From contig CALUHO010000013.1 in the NCBI GenBank assembly GCA_944320465.1, forward strand, positions 1 to 64,000: 64,000 bases of DNA, in the 5' to 3' direction. This DNA is from an uncultured Bacteroidales bacterium (GTDB lineage: Bacteria; Bacteroidota; Bacteroidia; Bacteroidales; P3). Positions 8,447 through 15,503 of the stretch are shown piece after piece (within the stretch, counting starts at the first letter, position 1; the number at the start of each line of letters is the position of its first letter). The notes under the pieces were generated by a model. The model made no database searches and was not told where the DNA came from. It saw nothing but the letters and a program-made list of their open reading frames with translations. The position numbers and the translations under genes are program-made.

Positions 8447-8623
8447 CTATTCTATATGTTCCGCATTTTTTGCCAGCATATAAAACACATCGTCCATTGT
8501 CCCGGTTTCGTCAGGGTCTATGATTCCGAAGAGCGAGCCGTCTTCCACATCGAGGCTTACATCCTTCAACGTCTGGATTTTCCCATAACTCGGACGGGCA
8601 TTCCATACAGACACTTCTATCAT
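8447..8623 (-). pseudogene. Internally deleted ABC transporter ATPase relic
   Basis: A 58-codon frame with start and stop intact. Residues 1-38 match the start of an export ABC ATPase (RPSYGKIQTLKDVSLDVEDG, then LFGIIDPDE where a normal protein has GIIGPDGAGKTT). Residues 41-58 (TMDDVFYMLAKNAEHIE) match the very end of such ATPases. The Walker A core, Q-loop, signature, Walker B and H-loop are all missing, about 200 residues or more, yet the junction is in frame. It lies exactly where the ATPase belongs: 3 bases after the adaptor stop and 6 before the permease start. It cannot hydrolyse ATP. A real deletion or an assembly collapse are both possible. Confidence 0.75.
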
Positions 8624-8626
8624 GGA

Positions 8627-9529
8627 CTAAAGCATTACCTCTCCGTACATTCCTATTTTCAGATATCCGTCATTTCCGACCGATATTTTTACCGCATACA
8701 CCAGATTCTCCCGCTCGTCCTTGGTCTGGATGCTTTTCGGGGAGAACTCGCTTTTGTCTGAAATCCAGCTCACCGTACCCTCGTACTCCCTCGTATTGTT
8801 CCCTCCGAAGTCTGCGATTACCTTGACTTTCTGTCCTATCCGGACATCTTTCAGCTGCCCGAGGCAGAAATACGCCCTGAGGGTCATTGTACGGGTGTCA
8901 GCCACCCTGAACAGCGGTTTGCCGCTGACCGCGAGTTCCCCGGCATGGGCATACCGGGCCAGCACCGTCCCGTCGACCGGGGATGCAATCCTGCATTTGG
9001 CCAGCTGGTCCTCGATCTGCAATATCCGGTTGCGGGCGGAGGCAATTTGGCCTTCGAGGCTCGCAATGGTGTTGCCGAGGCTCGACTCCTGCGCCTCTAT
9101 CTGCCCCTCAAGAACTTTTATGGCAGATAGAATGTCTTCCAAGTTTTTCGGGGTGGCGGCATCGTCTTCGAGCAGCCGCTCTATCCTGTCCTTCTCCCTG
9201 AGCAGCTGTTTCAGCTGGCTTCTCATGGCGGAAGTCTGTCTGTCTATGTCGGGCATGCTGCCTTCCAGCGATAGGATGTTTTCTTCAAGCTGCTGTTTTT
9301 GCAGATAAAGTTGTACTGTATCTATTTGTCCCACTGTCTGCCTGGCCTGAAGCAGCTGTCCCTCGGTCAGGTCCAGCCATTCTATTTTGCCCGTCGCTTC
9401 TGACGAGACGGTTATCTCGTCTGCCTCGAAAGTGCCGGCGGCATCGGAACTCATTCCGGAGGGTCCGCAGGAATGCAGGAGTATCAGGAAGCAGGGAGCG
9501 CATATTGCCGTCATTATAATTTTTCTCAT
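8627..9529 (-). CDS. HlyD-family periplasmic adaptor (lipoprotein)
   Basis: A 300-residue membrane fusion protein. The N-terminal signal ends in a lipobox-like ILLHSCG, so it is probably a lipoprotein. A split biotinyl-lipoyl domain (EATGKIEWLDLTEGQ at ~45 and CRIASPVDGTVLARY at ~187) brackets a long coiled-coil hairpin (residues ~75-180, many Glu/Gln/Leu). A beta-barrel and membrane-proximal region follow. It links the inner-membrane permeases to the TolC-like channel. The gene sits between tolC-like and ATPase-relic genes in one leftward operon. Confidence 0.9.
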   Translation of the reverse strand: MRKIIMTAICAPCFLILLHSCGPSGMSSDAAGTFEADEITVSSEATGKIEWLDLTEGQLLQARQTVGQIDTVQLYLQKQQLEENILSLEGSMPDIDRQTSAMRSQLKQLLREKDRIERLLEDDAATPKNLEDILSAIKVLEGQIEAQESSLGNTIASLEGQIASARNRILQIEDQLAKCRIASPVDGTVLARYAHAGELAVSGKPLFRVADTRTMTLRAYFCLGQLKDVRIGQKVKVIADFGGNNTREYEGTVSWISDKSEFSPKSIQTKDERENLVYAVKISVGNDGYLKIGMYGEVML

Positions 9530-9541
9530 GGCTGTGAGGTT

Positions 9542-10831
9542 TTAGTAGTTCAACGTATATCTCATTTCGTATAATTTTTTCAGATATTCCAGTTCGTGGA
9601 TGGATTTGTCGATTCTGGCCTTGTGCTCGTCATTGATGTCCTTCAGCAGGTCGTTGATTAGGAGCGTGCCGTTCCGCAATTGGGATTCAGAGGCCTCTCG
9701 GATGGATGTCCGGATGCTGATGAGCCTGTCATCATCCTTTAGAATTTTCTTTATCTGCTCAATGTCGGCATTCAGGCGGGCCTGCTCAAGCCGGTTGCCA
9801 TACAGAAAGGTCTCTTTCTGCAACTCAATCTGCTGGACGGATGCATCAATCCTGCGTTCTGTGTTCCTCTTTGTGTAGAATGCGGAAATATTCCACTGAA
9901 AGCGCACTCCTGCATAGAAGTTCGGCCTCCACCGGTATTCCATCATGTCCTCGAACATGTTCAGGCCCGGATAGCCGTACAAGCCCTGGGCAAACAGGTA
10001 GAACCGAGGCATGAGCGTGGATTTCACCGCTGTCCTGCCGGCTTCGATAGAGGCAATTCTTGCATTGTAAAGTTGCAATTCAGGCCTATTGTTCTGTAGA
10101 TTGATGCCGTACAGCACGAGCTCGGGTCTGGCAAAAGTATCCTCTTCTGAAAGTTCCCGGCCTGTCATTACCGACAGCACCTGTATATAGGCTTTTCTCG
10201 AACCGCGGATTCGTGTTCTCTGCTGCGAGTTGGCGATGATTTCGGCTTCGACTTTGGCTAGGTCGGAAGGTCCGGCCAGACCGTTGTCGATATAGGATCG
10301 GACGATTTGGCGGTTATCTTCCAGCACCTGTGCGGCCAGACTGTTGAGACGTAGCTGCTCATCGAGAACAAGGATGCCGAAATACAGCTGGTTGACCTTG
10401 TCCACCAGTGCGTACAGTTCGACTTCCAGGGACTTTGAGGATACCTCTTTCTCCGCCAGGATCGCCTCTTTCTTGGACTTTGTGTAACCGCCGTCCCACA
10501 ATGTCTGTTCTATGTTCAACGCCAGCTTGTACTGGTCCTTGTGAAGACCTGAAATATCTACTCCGAGCATGCTGAACACATCGGTCATGCTTTCAGGGAA
10601 AGAGACTACATCGCTCTGATATGTAGCCTGTCCGGTCAGGGATATCTGCGGCATCCAGGCGGAAGAGGCATCGGCAAGGGTGGCATCCGCGATCCTGTCT
10701 ATCAGTTCGAACTGGCGGATGGCCGGATAATTGGCGCGGGCCAGCTGCTGGATGCCGTCCAGCGTATATTCTTCGGCTGAGGCCGGCATCCATGAAAGCA
10801 GGATAGCTGAAAGAATTGCCAGTTTTTTCAT
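9542..10831 (-). CDS. TolC-family outer-membrane efflux channel
   Basis: A 429-residue protein with a signal peptide (LAILSAILLSWMPASAEE). It has the duplicated OEP architecture: helical stretches alternating with beta segments, WDGGYTKSKKEAILAEKEV near residue 110-130 and RFQWNISAFYTKRNTERRI near 310. It forms the trans-periplasmic exit duct for the exporter. Its start overlaps the TetR gene stop by 4 bases, so regulator and channel are translationally coupled and autoregulation of the operon is likely. Confidence 0.9.
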   Translation of the reverse strand: MKKLAILSAILLSWMPASAEEYTLDGIQQLARANYPAIRQFELIDRIADATLADASSAWMPQISLTGQATYQSDVVSFPESMTDVFSMLGVDISGLHKDQYKLALNIEQTLWDGGYTKSKKEAILAEKEVSSKSLEVELYALVDKVNQLYFGILVLDEQLRLNSLAAQVLEDNRQIVRSYIDNGLAGPSDLAKVEAEIIANSQQRTRIRGSRKAYIQVLSVMTGRELSEEDTFARPELVLYGINLQNNRPELQLYNARIASIEAGRTAVKSTLMPRFYLFAQGLYGYPGLNMFEDMMEYRWRPNFYAGVRFQWNISAFYTKRNTERRIDASVQQIELQKETFLYGNRLEQARLNADIEQIKKILKDDDRLISIRTSIREASESQLRNGTLLINDLLKDINDEHKARIDKSIHELEYLKKLYEMRYTLNY

Positions 10832-11463
10832 TTTCCCAGCATTTTCAGAATCCGTTCGGTATTTTCCGTCTTGCGATTTTCTATCATGGCCGCGGCGGCC
10901 TCCTCGGACTCGCCGAAGCAGGACCTGCGGATGTCGGTGGAAATGAATGCCGATATGTTGAACAGGGCAATCTCGATTATGATTGTCCGGATGTCGAATC
11001 CGATACTGAGACCTTCTTTCTCCGCCGCTTTTTTAAGACCGGCCGCCACATCCATTATGTTTCCGTCCTGATGTGCGACAGCTGCGAACATAGCCAGGCT
11101 GTCTCGGTTGAAACAGATTTCCCTGAGCATGAATTTCGGCAGTTCCGGGTGACTGAAGAGGAAATCCATGTGGTGGCTGACGATATAGCGGACCTGCTCC
11201 GCGAGATTTCCCGGTGTCGCGGTTCTCGCTGGAGGGCATATCGCCTCTTTGACAAGCGCCATTTTTTTCTGGACAAACATTTCGAAAAGGTTTTCCTTCG
11301 TCTGAAAATAATAATGCAGCATGGCATGGGTCACCTTTGCCCTGGCGGCTATGCTCGCCGTGGTCGTACCATCGTATCCCTTTTCAAGGAACTCTGCATT
11401 AGCGGCTTCCAGGATCATTTGCCGTGTACTTTTCTTCTCTTTTTTCATTTTTGCGCCTAACAA
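10828..11463 (-). CDS. TetR/AcrR-family transcriptional regulator
   Basis: A 211-residue regulator. The N-terminal HTH spans residues ~12-60 (STRQMILEAANAEFLEKGYD, then ASIAARAKVTHAMLHYYFQTKENLFE). The C-terminal ligand-binding half is typically diverse. It is the first gene of the export operon and overlaps the channel gene. It most likely represses its own operon until a substrate-like ligand binds; the dyad-like AT-rich sequence just upstream is the plausible operator. Confidence 0.9.
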   Translation of the reverse strand: MLGAKMKKEKKSTRQMILEAANAEFLEKGYDGTTTASIAARAKVTHAMLHYYFQTKENLFEMFVQKKMALVKEAICPPARTATPGNLAEQVRYIVSHHMDFLFSHPELPKFMLREICFNRDSLAMFAAVAHQDGNIMDVAAGLKKAAEKEGLSIGFDIRTIIIEIALFNISAFISTDIRRSCFGESEEAAAAMIENRKTENTERILKMLGK

Positions 11464-11467
11464 AATA

Positions 11468-11493
11468 GTTTAACAATTTAGTTAACAAAAGTA
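11468..11493 (-). promoter_or_regulatory. Promoter core and possible TetR operator
   Basis: The minus strand has TACTTTTG at 11486-11493. Directly downstream, 11467-11485 reads GTTTAACAATTTAGTTAAC on the plus strand, an imperfect dyad of GTT/AAC half-sites. The overlap of a likely start site with a dyad ahead of the TetR gene fits autorepression. Confidence 0.4.
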
Positions 11494-11582
11494 CACAGAA
11501 TATCAAAAAAAACAAGAAGAGAAGAGTTTGCCTGATTTTTATGTTAGATTTTGAGGTGGTTTGCTGTCTCTTGACTCTTCCT

Positions 11583-11620
11583 ATTCTAAATTTACTGCAA
11601 TTTTGCAGTAAATTTAGAAT
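11583..11620. repeat. Perfect 18-bp inverted repeat with 2-base loop
   Basis: ATTCTAAATTTACTGCAA (11583-11600) and its exact complement (11603-11620). It lies between the DUF6850 gene end and the TetR promoter, both leftward, so it may end the receptor-locus transcript. The rest of 11494-11992 contains nothing else I can support. Confidence 0.75.
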
Positions 11621-11992
11621 GGAAAGCTGTTCTATAAATGAGAATAGGGCTTGTCCTGAAAGGAGGCGTTTTTTGTCCGGTTTTGACGCTATTAAATCAA
11701 AGCGGTAAAATTCATTGGAATCAATGCATATGGGGGAACTGCATATTGCAATAGTTTCGCGATTCCAAAAAATACTGCATGCTTTTTATACGACTTCACG
11801 CAGGGCGTTCCGCGCATGTATATTCCTATATATCCAAGCTATTTATTTCCGTGTCCAGTGTTGATTTTCTGCCAATATTGGCATTTATGTATTGCAGAAT
11901 GAATTTTTTGATTGTTGCCACCACCCTCTTACGCTCACTCTTCCTTTGATTGTGGCGGAGTACACTGTCAATAAGGGGGTCTATAGCGGGTT

Positions 11993-13744
11993 TCAGAAAT
12001 TGAACCCGATGCCGAGCTGGATTCGGAAAACATGCGGGCTGTGGCCGGAACGTCGGGCGTATTCGGCCCAAGGCATCATGTTCCGCCAGCTTTCGGACAG
12101 GAAATAGCCGTAACGGGCCGAGAGGTCTATGTGGAAAGAAGCTTTTCCGATGCCGATGGCCCAGCGGGCATCGAGACCGAGGTTCGCAGCCGGGTCAAGG
12201 ACACCCGAACCTTGGCAGTAGGAGAGTTCCCCGCCCAATGAAAAGACGTTCTCCCTCTGGCTTCTTCGGAGCGGTCTGTCCATGTTTTCCCCTGCTATTG
12301 GCGCGCTTTGGATTTGTTCTGGCCATTCATTGAACTTCCTGCCTCGGTTCTCTTTGGCATGCGGTGTCCCGCTTCCTTTTCGCGGCCGGGCAGCTTGCCT
12401 TTGCCTTGCATTCCCGCTCAGGACCCAAGCTTTCCGAAGCCTGCCCCCAAGGCTGAAGCTCATTCCCTCGAAGCTTTCATCCGGGGACTGATGCCGGTAG
12501 GAGAGGAATTCGTAGGCAGCAAAAGGCTGCAAGAACAGGTCTTCATCTGTTTGATTCCAAAGAAAATCCGCTTGCAGGCGGGCTTCTCCGTGGTGGATAT
12601 CCATGTTTTGGACCCGCATCAGTTCCGGATAGATGTCGCTTTGGCTCGGGCCGTAGATGATATCCTTTCCGTAGCGGTGTTCGTAGTCCAAATGGAGCGA
12701 GATGCCCCACGGGAGCCGATGATGTTCCGGATTCCAATAGGCCGTTTTCCAACTGAAAATATCGTAGTCTAAAGTGTTTAGATCTAATTCGATATTGGCC
12801 GAGCCTCCGTTGCTGATCCGGGTCAATAGCTGATGCTGGTAGGAAAATGTGCTGTGCCATCCGCTCCGTTTTTCAGGACTTAGCGAGAGGCTGAAGCCGT
12901 AATGCCCTCCGGCATAGTCGATGGAAGCGTTGTCCAAGCTGAAACGGCTCAGATAAGATTCCAAGCCGGTCATATTGTAAGTGGGTGGCCCACCCAAAGG
13001 ATTGTAGAAGACTACTTGGTTGCTTTGGTTGTACAAGCCGCCTTCGATGCCGAAGCCCAAGAAATAGCGTCCTGGCAGGCGGAATGCCATCGAGGCTTCG
13101 ATATTCAAGTCCGAAGTGATGTTGCGAGGCCGGGGATCCACCTTGCGGTATTCCTGTTTGGCAACATAATCGAGCGATGCTCCCCAGCGTATCTTGTCGT
13201 TCCCACGGGCGTATCCCCCGCCGAAACTGTATTCTTCATAAGTCAGGTCTCCGCCAGCCGTGTCGCTCATGATGTAGGGGAAGAGCATCAGGTAGTCGGA
13301 AGTCTCGTTGCCGATTACGGCTTGTTTCTGGCCGTAGGTGTAGTGGGCCTTGCCCCAGAAGACATCGCTGTATTCCTTTTCTTTTTTCCGGGCTTTCTTT
13401 TTGGCATTTTCGGCAAGCCGGATATAGGAGTCGGCGCCGATGGAAAACTCGGCGAAGCCATTGCCCAAGGAAGTAGGCTGATGCCGATCACGGTTGTATG
13501 TGCCGATGATATGGACAGTGGTCAGCGAGGCAGGATGCAGTGGCAGGCGGCTGTCCGGCAGCATCTGTTGTACTTGCGTGTAGCCGTAAGGCGTATGGTA
13601 GGAAACGATCGATGCCAAGCTGGCCTTTTTGCGCGAGGCAAGGCTGTCGTTTCCTTGCGCTTGCAAGGATGAGGTGTGCAGGCAAGAGAGGGTCAGACCA
13701 GCAAAAAAAATGAAGGCGAATTTGGAAAAATGGTAATCAGGCAT
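11993..13744 (-). CDS. DUF6850-like outer-membrane beta-barrel protein
   Basis: About 583 residues from the ATG at 13744, chosen because it directly precedes a signal peptide (FIFFAGLTLSCLHTSSLQAQ); an upstream in-frame start at 13831 adds 29 non-signal residues. The body alternates aromatic and polar residues in beta-strand fashion and ends in IQLGIGFNF, a C-terminal aromatic typical of outer-membrane barrels. Residues ~445-500 form a basic low-complexity insert (RQRQAARPRKGSG). It is the last gene behind the TonB receptor and the DUF4876 lipoprotein, an arrangement I recall from other Bacteroidales. Its role in uptake is unknown. Confidence 0.7.
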   Translation of the reverse strand: MPDYHFSKFAFIFFAGLTLSCLHTSSLQAQGNDSLASRKKASLASIVSYHTPYGYTQVQQMLPDSRLPLHPASLTTVHIIGTYNRDRHQPTSLGNGFAEFSIGADSYIRLAENAKKKARKKEKEYSDVFWGKAHYTYGQKQAVIGNETSDYLMLFPYIMSDTAGGDLTYEEYSFGGGYARGNDKIRWGASLDYVAKQEYRKVDPRPRNITSDLNIEASMAFRLPGRYFLGFGIEGGLYNQSNQVVFYNPLGGPPTYNMTGLESYLSRFSLDNASIDYAGGHYGFSLSLSPEKRSGWHSTFSYQHQLLTRISNGGSANIELDLNTLDYDIFSWKTAYWNPEHHRLPWGISLHLDYEHRYGKDIIYGPSQSDIYPELMRVQNMDIHHGEARLQADFLWNQTDEDLFLQPFAAYEFLSYRHQSPDESFEGMSFSLGGRLRKAWVLSGNARQRQAARPRKGSGTPHAKENRGRKFNEWPEQIQSAPIAGENMDRPLRRSQRENVFSLGGELSYCQGSGVLDPAANLGLDARWAIGIGKASFHIDLSARYGYFLSESWRNMMPWAEYARRSGHSPHVFRIQLGIGFNF

Positions 13745-13879
13745 GTTGTAAAGTGGCAATTGGCAAAGAAGAGAAGGAGAAAACATCCTCAAGGCTTTTC
13801 GGAGGAAAAATGCCCGTTGGCATGAGGTCATGCGGGGATTTTCTACCAGGAAAAGGGCTTGAGGATGTCTTTTAGGACA

Positions 13880-13958
13880 GGTTCAGAAAATCGCCTCGCC
13901 TCGATTTATAGAACTGGCGTTGCCTCGCCTAAATGAGATCTATGCGATTTTCTGAACC
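13880..13958. repeat. 79-bp element with 15-bp perfect inverted ends
   Basis: GGTTCAGAAAATCGC (13880-13894) is repeated inverted at 13944-13958. The interior holds CTCGCCTCGAT and TTGCCTCGCCT. It starts about 18 bases after the DUF4876 stop, so a long hairpin forms between the two leftward genes. It probably controls mRNA stability or read-through. Confidence 0.75.
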
Positions 13959-13976
13959 CGTCTTGCATGGCGCGGA

Positions 13977-15173
13977 TTATCGCAGGAAGAACGGAACGGC
14001 ATCCGCTTCGAAGTCCTCGGTGGAATTGTTGGTGTCTGTCAGTATGAACTTGTTCTGCGAATCGGATTTACGCATCACGGATTTGTTGTACCGGTTTTCG
14101 TCATGGTCTTGTTCGCCGCAATGCGTCCAGCCGCGGTCCAAGGACGGGTCGGTGCAAATCTGCTGGAACATGCTGCTGATGCTCAGGTTCACGGCATCGA
14201 TGATCCATTCGTTGGGTACTTTGTAGGCTTCCCCGTCCATCGGGAAGGGGTCGTAGCCGGGAACGACCAATTCATAGTTGTAAGTATAGAGGTTGTTGGC
14301 CAAGAACTCTTCCTTGCTGGTTTCCATACGGGCAATGGCGTAGGAACGGAAGCCTCGGTTATGCAGGCTCCATACAGTGGCTGTATAACTGTACCATTTG
14401 TCCAAGTTAGGCACATCGGGATTATCTGTATCCAGGAAATTAGGGTTAGGGGAATCGTCGTACCATTCAAAGTCAGCCCCGCTCAGGTCAAAGGAATTGG
14501 GGTTGGCTTCGCGGTGATCCAAGGCCTGGTCGCAAATAATGAGGCTGCTGCGCGGGGCCACCGGGTAATCGTCCCCGTCGCCAGGAATCACATAGACGGC
14601 ATCGGCCGAGAAATATTCGGACATGATGTCGGGGGTATAGGTGTAGTCGTCCACGGTCATGAAGGCCGATTCGAGAATCGCTACGCCATCGGCATAGACG
14701 GTATCGTCCGAGTTGTTGTACAGGCGGATGTACTGGTCGCCGCTGTACTGTTCGTTCTCAGGTGTCGTGGTCCCGGTGAAGAAGATTTCGGCAATTACCA
14801 AGTCGCCGCTGATTTTGCCGAGGCTCATCTGGATTTCAATCGTCTGGTTGTCTTCCATGATGGAGATGTTCTCGGCCAAGCCCACGTAGCTGTATTCGTC
14901 TAATTTCCCGGATACTTCCACGGTGTAGGCCCCTTTGTCCAAGGTCACGATGGCCGAGTTGGCCACGAATTCGGTTACGGATGTCTTGGCGGTGGTGTTG
15001 AGGTTGGTGAAGTTGCAGCTGACTTCGCTCAGTTCGCCGGTAGTGCCTTCGGGCAGAACCAGGTTGACGGTTACTTGGCTTTGGGGGTTGTCTTTGTTGG
15101 GATCCTTGCAGCCGGTAGCCACGATGCCGATTCCCATAAGCAGGAAAAGGCTCAATTTAGTGAAAACTTTCAT
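13977..15173 (-). CDS. DUF4876 surface lipoprotein
   Basis: A 398-residue protein with a lipoprotein signal (FLLMGIGIVATGCKDPNKDN, Cys at 22). Residues ~30-120 look like an immunoglobulin-like or carboxypeptidase-regulatory fold (VTVNLVLPEGTTGELSEVSC, then GAYTVEVSGKLD). The rest (from GDLVIAEIFFTGTTTPEN) matches the DUF4876 pattern, with many Asp/Tyr/Asn residues. It follows the TonB receptor by 330 bases and precedes the DUF6850 barrel. It may capture the receptor's ligand at the cell surface; the ligand cannot be inferred. Confidence 0.8.
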   Translation of the reverse strand: MKVFTKLSLFLLMGIGIVATGCKDPNKDNPQSQVTVNLVLPEGTTGELSEVSCNFTNLNTTAKTSVTEFVANSAIVTLDKGAYTVEVSGKLDEYSYVGLAENISIMEDNQTIEIQMSLGKISGDLVIAEIFFTGTTTPENEQYSGDQYIRLYNNSDDTVYADGVAILESAFMTVDDYTYTPDIMSEYFSADAVYVIPGDGDDYPVAPRSSLIICDQALDHREANPNSFDLSGADFEWYDDSPNPNFLDTDNPDVPNLDKWYSYTATVWSLHNRGFRSYAIARMETSKEEFLANNLYTYNYELVVPGYDPFPMDGEAYKVPNEWIIDAVNLSISSMFQQICTDPSLDRGWTHCGEQDHDENRYNKSVMRKSDSQNKFILTDTNNSTEDFEADAVPFFLR

Positions 15174-15378
15174 TTTTGTTTAAGTGTTTAGTTATTAATA
15201 ATTTGTTGTTTTTTTTATCGGTGGTTGTCCGCAATTGGGAGGACAGTCGGTTGCAGCCTTGCTTTTCCCAATCCTATTACCTTCTTGAAAGTGGACGGGT
15301 TGGAACCCTTATTTCCTTTGGCTCGCGGACGGTGTGTCTACCTATTCAAAGCTGTTGTGTCTTTTATCATAGTTCGCA

Positions 15379-15503
15379 GACGGCGTGTCAGAATGGGTAA
15401 GATGCAAGGCCGCCGAGGGTGAGGACGCGGGAACGTACTTGGGTACGAGACCAAGTCCGAGCCCGACGGCAACGCCGCAGATTGCCCATTATCACACGCC
15501 GTC
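15379..15503. repeat. ~125-bp intergenic element with inverted ends (copy A)
   Basis: Bounded by GACGGCGTGTCAGAATGGG and CCCATTATCACACGCCGTC, which pair with few mismatches. A diverged copy in the opposite orientation is at 33627-33750. The end GGCGTGTGATAATGGG lies directly after the TonB-receptor stop codon, as in the other copy after mntP. The remainder of 15174-15378 shows no gene. Confidence 0.75.
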
